Assembly (NCBI RefSeq): GCF_900177275.1
Contig: NZ_FXAG01000030.1
Location: 1 to 36,830, forward strand
Direction: 5' to 3'
Source of the DNA: Pseudogulbenkiania subflava DSM 22618
GTDB lineage: Bacteria > Pseudomonadota > Gammaproteobacteria > Burkholderiales > Chromobacteriaceae
Length of the DNA stretch: 36,830 bases
In this document: positions 33,738 through 36,830 of the stretch, one piece after another
Numbering within the stretch: the stretch's first letter is position 1
Layout of the letters: every line of letters starts with the position of its first letter
Program-made: the position numbers and the translations under genes
The notes under the pieces: model-generated
What the model was told of the DNA's origin: nothing
Seen by the model: the letters and a program-made list of their open reading frames with translations, nothing else
The model's database searches: none

Positions 33738-34754
33738 ATGACAACCCTTGCCCGCTTTCCCCGCGTACGCCTCACCCAGGCGCCGACCCCGCTGGAGTTC
33801 CTGCCCAACATCACCCGAGCACTGGGTGGCCCGCAAATCTACATCAAGCGCGACGACAATACCGGCCTGGCTCTCGGCGGCAACAAGACGCGCAAGCTCG
33901 AATTCCTGCTGGGCGATGCGCTGGCGCGCGGAGCGACCCATATCGTGACCCAGGGCGCCACCCAGTCCAATCACGTGCGCCAGACCATCGCCGCCGCCAA
34001 CAAGTTCGGACTGAAAAGCACGGTGTTGCTGGAAGAGCGCGTGAGCGGCGCACACTCCGACTACTACAGTAACGGCAACGTGCTGCTGGATCAGTTGCTG
34101 GGCGCCAGCATCGAAACCCGTCCCTCGGGACTGGACATGAACCATGAACTGATCGCGGTGGGCGAGCGTCTGCAGACGGCCGGCGAAAGGCCCTACCTGA
34201 TACCGGGCGGCGGCTCCAACGCCATTGGCGCGCTGGGCTACGTGGCCTCGGCACAGGAAATCCTGCAGCAGAGTACCGACCTGGGCCTGCGCGTCGACCA
34301 TGTGGTTCACGCCACTGGCAGCACCGGCACGCAGGCAGGCCTTGTCGTTGGCTTGCAGGCGGCCAACAGCAACATCCCGGTCTTGGGATTCAGCGTGCGT
34401 GCGCCGCGTGAAAAGCAGATCGACAACGTACGCAAACTGGCGCGCCAGACCTGGGACTTGCTGGATATCCGCCAACCGTTTGACGATGAGGCGGTGCGCG
34501 TCAATGCCAATTACGTGGGAGCAGGCTACGGCCTTCCCACCGAAGGCACCCTGGAAGCCATCCGCCTGCTGGCCCGGCACGAAGGCATCCTGCTCGATCC
34601 GGTCTACAGCGGCAAAGCGTTTGCCGGGCTGGTGGACCTGATCCGCCAGGGGCACTTCCGCCACGACGAAAACATCGTGTTCGTGCACACCGGTGGTGCT
34701 GCCGGCTTGTTTGGCTACCGCGACACGCTGCAACCTCAGGGCGGAGTGAAGTGA
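33738..34754 (+). CDS. dcyD: D-cysteine desulfhydrase-family PLP enzyme
   Basis: A 338-residue fold-type II PLP enzyme of the D-cysteine desulfhydrase/ACC deaminase/L-cysteate sulfo-lyase family. GGNKTRKLEFLL holds the PLP lysine (K50), TQSNHVRQTIAAA binds the substrate carboxylate, and ATGSTGTQAG binds the cofactor phosphate. It would break D-cysteine into pyruvate, ammonia and sulfide, or L-cysteate into pyruvate, ammonia and sulfite. Placement behind a sulfonate-type importer makes cysteate a real option. AAGGA precedes the ATG. It overlaps the next gene by 4 bases (GTGA), so the two probably work together. The symbol is given on family grounds; the exact substrate is open. Confidence 0.8.
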   Translation: MTTLARFPRVRLTQAPTPLEFLPNITRALGGPQIYIKRDDNTGLALGGNKTRKLEFLLGDALARGATHIVTQGATQSNHVRQTIAAANKFGLKSTVLLEERVSGAHSDYYSNGNVLLDQLLGASIETRPSGLDMNHELIAVGERLQTAGERPYLIPGGGSNAIGALGYVASAQEILQQSTDLGLRVDHVVHATGSTGTQAGLVVGLQAANSNIPVLGFSVRAPREKQIDNVRKLARQTWDLLDIRQPFDDEAVRVNANYVGAGYGLPTEGTLEAIRLLARHEGILLDPVYSGKAFAGLVDLIRQGHFRHDENIVFVHTGGAAGLFGYRDTLQPQGGVK

Positions 34755-35503
34755 GCCTGACGCGGACACCGCTCGTCGGCGTGCTAGGTGGCATGGGGCC
34801 GCTGGCGACGGTGGATTTTCTGCACAAGCTGATCCTGGCCACCCCGGCGGGCCGCGATCAGGAGCACGTTCCCACCGTGGTGTGGAACGTGCCGCAGATT
34901 CCCGATCGCCAGCATTACCTTGCCGGGCACGGCGACAGCCCGCTGCCCGCCATGCTGGAGGGCATTGAAAGGCTGAACGAGGCGGGAGCCACCCGTATCG
35001 TGATCCCCTGCAACACCGCCCATCACTGGTTCGACGAGCTGGCGGCGGCCAGTACGGCGCCGTTGATTCATATCGTGGACGCCACCCTGGACGCGCTGGA
35101 GCGGGATGCGGCCAGCGAATGCGTCGGCATCATCGCCACCCGCGGTACGTTGCAAAGCGGGCTGTACCAGCAAAGGTTGGCCGCAAGGGGCATAAGCTAT
35201 GTGCTGCCGGACGAACCGGCGCTGGACCGCTGGTTTACTCCCGGCTGCTACGCCGTGAAACGCAACGCGCTGCCCCTGGCTGGTAACTTGCTGGAGCAGG
35301 TCGCCGAGGCGCTGGTCGGTCAAGGGGCTACGCGGCTGATCCTGGCCTGCACCGAAGTGCCGGTGGCGCTGGCCGCCATCAACTCCCCATTGCAGGCCGT
35401 CAGCATCGACCCGGCGGTGGCACTGGCAAAAGCCGTGCTGGCTTACTGGAACCACGCCCAAGCCGCTGGCGCCGTACAACCCACCGCCTTGGCCGCACCA
35501 TGA
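34751..35503 (+). CDS. Aspartate/glutamate racemase-family protein
   Basis: A 250-residue protein with the two-cysteine racemase signature: VGVLGGMGPLATVDF at the N-terminus, IPCNTAHHWFDEL (first catalytic Cys) and LILACTEVPVAL (second Cys). Both Cys are present, so two-base racemisation is possible. It starts on GTG 34751, overlapping the desulfhydrase stop. The family acts on Asp, Glu and other amino acids. Here the context suggests a sulfur amino acid such as cysteine or cysteate, turned into the isomer that the partner enzyme cleaves; this is inference only. Confidence 0.85.
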   Translation: MSLTRTPLVGVLGGMGPLATVDFLHKLILATPAGRDQEHVPTVVWNVPQIPDRQHYLAGHGDSPLPAMLEGIERLNEAGATRIVIPCNTAHHWFDELAAASTAPLIHIVDATLDALERDAASECVGIIATRGTLQSGLYQQRLAARGISYVLPDEPALDRWFTPGCYAVKRNALPLAGNLLEQVAEALVGQGATRLILACTEVPVALAAINSPLQAVSIDPAVALAKAVLAYWNHAQAAGAVQPTALAAP

Positions 35504-35637
35504 CGGCACCGACGCGGTAAGTGGCAAACCCCAAAGCCCGGCTCGCCACCCGGTAGATGGAAACACGGGAAGGCGATGCCGGGCGAAGAAGACCCAAACA
35601 AGGGTACTTGGCGTCCCCGCGATATCCTCGATTCAGT

Positions 35638-36480
35638 TCACACCGCAGACATCAGCGTGGAAACAAACGACCCGGCCAGATAGCGCGCCTGCATCTGCCG
35701 TGCGATGCCAAGCAAATTGCCACACATGATGTCCTCCACTCCCAGCGCAAAGCCTTGCTCCACTAGCTGCGGCATCAGTGTCACCAGCTGATCCCGCACC
35801 TGCGGGTACATGATGGCGCGGCGTGTGTAACGCGGCGACAGCACCACGTCGTCCGGCTCCCATTGCCAGAGACGCTGCAGGTCGTCCTCGCCTTCGCCAA
35901 AACCACCAAGGCCCACCCGGTGGTGGTGCTCGCGGTAGCGCGCCACCAGTGTCTTGCCGGCAGCGCTGGAGCGGTGGTCGATAAACAGCAGAAAACGTAC
36001 CTGCTCCGGCGTCATGCCCAACTGCAGCAGCAGGGCAACAGTAAAGTCGACAATGCGTTCGCTGTGGGCATTGCAGATGCGCGGGTCCAGATCGATCCGC
36101 AAAGCGGCTTCGGTTCCATTGCGCCCAAGGTGATTGAGCAGGTGCAGCACGCGTATCAGTTTGAGCAGGGCGAGGGTCTTGTGCTCGGCGTAATTCATGG
36201 CAAACAGCCAATCTGCTGGCAGCGATTGGCCAAACTGGCCGTGTATTCGCAGGCGCGCGGCATGATGGGAAAGCCGGCACGTGTCATGGGCATCGTGTAA
36301 TACAGGGGAAAACTCGCTGGTGAGCCACCAGCCATCAAAACAGGCGAATACCTCTTGGTCATTCCATTGCAGGCGTACCGGACATGGCATTGCCGCCAGC
36401 AAGGCCTGACAATGGATAATCTGTTCGGGCGAAAAACCGGCAGGATAGTTTTTGGACTGCTTGAACCGTTTCATGGTCAT
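35638..36480 (-). CDS. Degenerate EAL-like domain protein
   Basis: A 280-residue protein. The C-terminal ~160 residues follow the EAL domain: RICNAHSERIVDFTVALLLQ, VGLGGFGEGEDDLQRLW in place of the usual DDFGTGYSSL, VVLSPRYTRR in place of KIDRSF, and GFALGVEDIMCGN in place of VVAEGVET, then ARYLAGSFVS for the QGY...P end. The metal-binding DD pair is GG and the EAL Glu is not evident, so it should not cleave cyclic di-GMP. It may be a YdiV-like protein-binding regulator. It is transcribed toward the racemase gene; the 134 bases between hold no clear terminator. The IS630 copy lies 25 bases before its start and may have cut off its promoter. ATG 36474 is an alternative start. Confidence 0.6.
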   Translation of the reverse strand: MTMKRFKQSKNYPAGFSPEQIIHCQALLAAMPCPVRLQWNDQEVFACFDGWWLTSEFSPVLHDAHDTCRLSHHAARLRIHGQFGQSLPADWLFAMNYAEHKTLALLKLIRVLHLLNHLGRNGTEAALRIDLDPRICNAHSERIVDFTVALLLQLGMTPEQVRFLLFIDHRSSAAGKTLVARYREHHHRVGLGGFGEGEDDLQRLWQWEPDDVVLSPRYTRRAIMYPQVRDQLVTLMPQLVEQGFALGVEDIMCGNLLGIARQMQARYLAGSFVSTLMSAV

Positions 36481-36505
36481 TCATGGTATTAATCTGCCAT
36501 TAATA

Positions 36506-36830
36506 AGTAGTGCCGCACAACTAAGTTGGAATGATTTTTGCTTCTGTTTGCGTATCTCCCTGATGCCGGTTCGACGATGCGTAAACTCACATTGACCTTG
36601 AATGAAGCTGAAGTCTGCACTCTTGAACAATTAGCCAAAGCACACCCCAAGGAATATTTCCGCTTGCGCGGCAAGGCGTTGATTGCTGTCAACCAAGGTC
36701 AGGACATTGCCACCGTTGCCGCCGTGTTGCGAATCAGCGGCGAGAGCATCAGAACATGGATTCACAACTGGGAACGCCACGGTCTAGTCGGCATCCTGAA
36801 TGCTCGTGCCGGTGGACGGCCAGCCAAACT
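36506..36830 (+). mobile_element. IS630-family insertion sequence, 5' part (right copy)
   Basis: The same 325 bases as the left copy, inverted, starting after TA at 36504-36505. The element begins AGTAGTGCCGCAC and its 5' end faces into the window. It runs off the right edge at the same internal position where the left copy does. Confidence 0.8.
36577..36830 (+). CDS. IS630-family transposase, N-terminal fragment (runs off the window)
   Basis: Eighty-four codons from ATG 36577, identical in protein sequence to the left-end copy: MRKLTLTLNEAEV, the helix-turn-helix and GRPAK. The catalytic domain is beyond the window. Confidence 0.75.
   Translation, partial: MRKLTLTLNEAEVCTLEQLAKAHPKEYFRLRGKALIAVNQGQDIATVAAVLRISGESIRTWIHNWERHGLVGILNARAGGRPAK

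Noticed and set aside
1-36830. The whole window as one composite IS630 transposon
   Set aside because: IS630 elements rarely mobilise 36 kb, no target duplication can be compared, and the identical cut points fit an assembly break better.

Overview
The window looks like a betaproteobacterial chromosome segment, most likely Neisseriales (Chromobacterium/Vogesella/Aquitalea type). This is inferred from protein flavour, codon use and gene content, not from a marker gene. Both ends lie inside copies of the same IS630-family element in inverted orientation, cut at the same internal point. The window therefore looks like a contig that ended at a repeated insertion sequence. No rRNA, tRNA or CRISPR array was seen.

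Left half (1-17.5 kb) is a defence-type accessory region. First comes a tightly packed five-gene operon (511-10456): a UPF1-like SF1 helicase with a long inserted middle region, a large protein ending in a PIN nuclease domain, a coiled-coil protein, a ClpA/B-like AAA+ protein with a degenerate N-terminal half, and a small NrdG-like radical SAM protein. I cannot match this set to any named defence system, and it is the best candidate here for an undescribed system. Next is a Fic-fold/winged-helix gene behind an array of 11-bp operator-like repeats, coupled to a TOTE-type primase-helicase. Facing them is a frameshifted SWIM zinc-finger gene, and behind that a decayed MNT-HEPN toxin-antitoxin pair. 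Two diverged direct copies of a roughly 350-400 bp non-coding element with conserved hairpins bracket the Fic/TOTE/SWIM block (about 10600-10995 and 17545-17900).

Middle (18.1-24.8 kb) is a type VI secretion cargo locus: a VgrG with a C-terminal extension, a membrane-segment-bearing putative effector, and two tandem paralogous immunity-like genes. The second immunity gene is preceded by a scar copy of the effector's 3' end. A truncated, frameshifted IS3-family element (about 24.9-26.2 kb) closes the accessory part.

Right half (26.4-35.5 kb) is a G+C-rich sulfur-metabolism block. It holds a rhodanese, a serine O-acetyltransferase preceded by a hairpin and a 20-codon leader ORF, a family 2A encapsulin shell, and its cysteine desulfurase cargo with a long disordered N-terminus carrying two YYFL motifs. 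After a terminator come a sulfonate/taurine-type ABC transporter (the binding-protein gene has a frameshift), a D-cysteine desulfhydrase-family PLP enzyme and an Asp/Glu-racemase-family protein. Together these would import organosulfur compounds, make the cysteine precursor O-acetylserine, and release or store cysteine sulfur in a protein compartment. A divergent, degenerate EAL-like gene lies between this block and the right IS630 copy.
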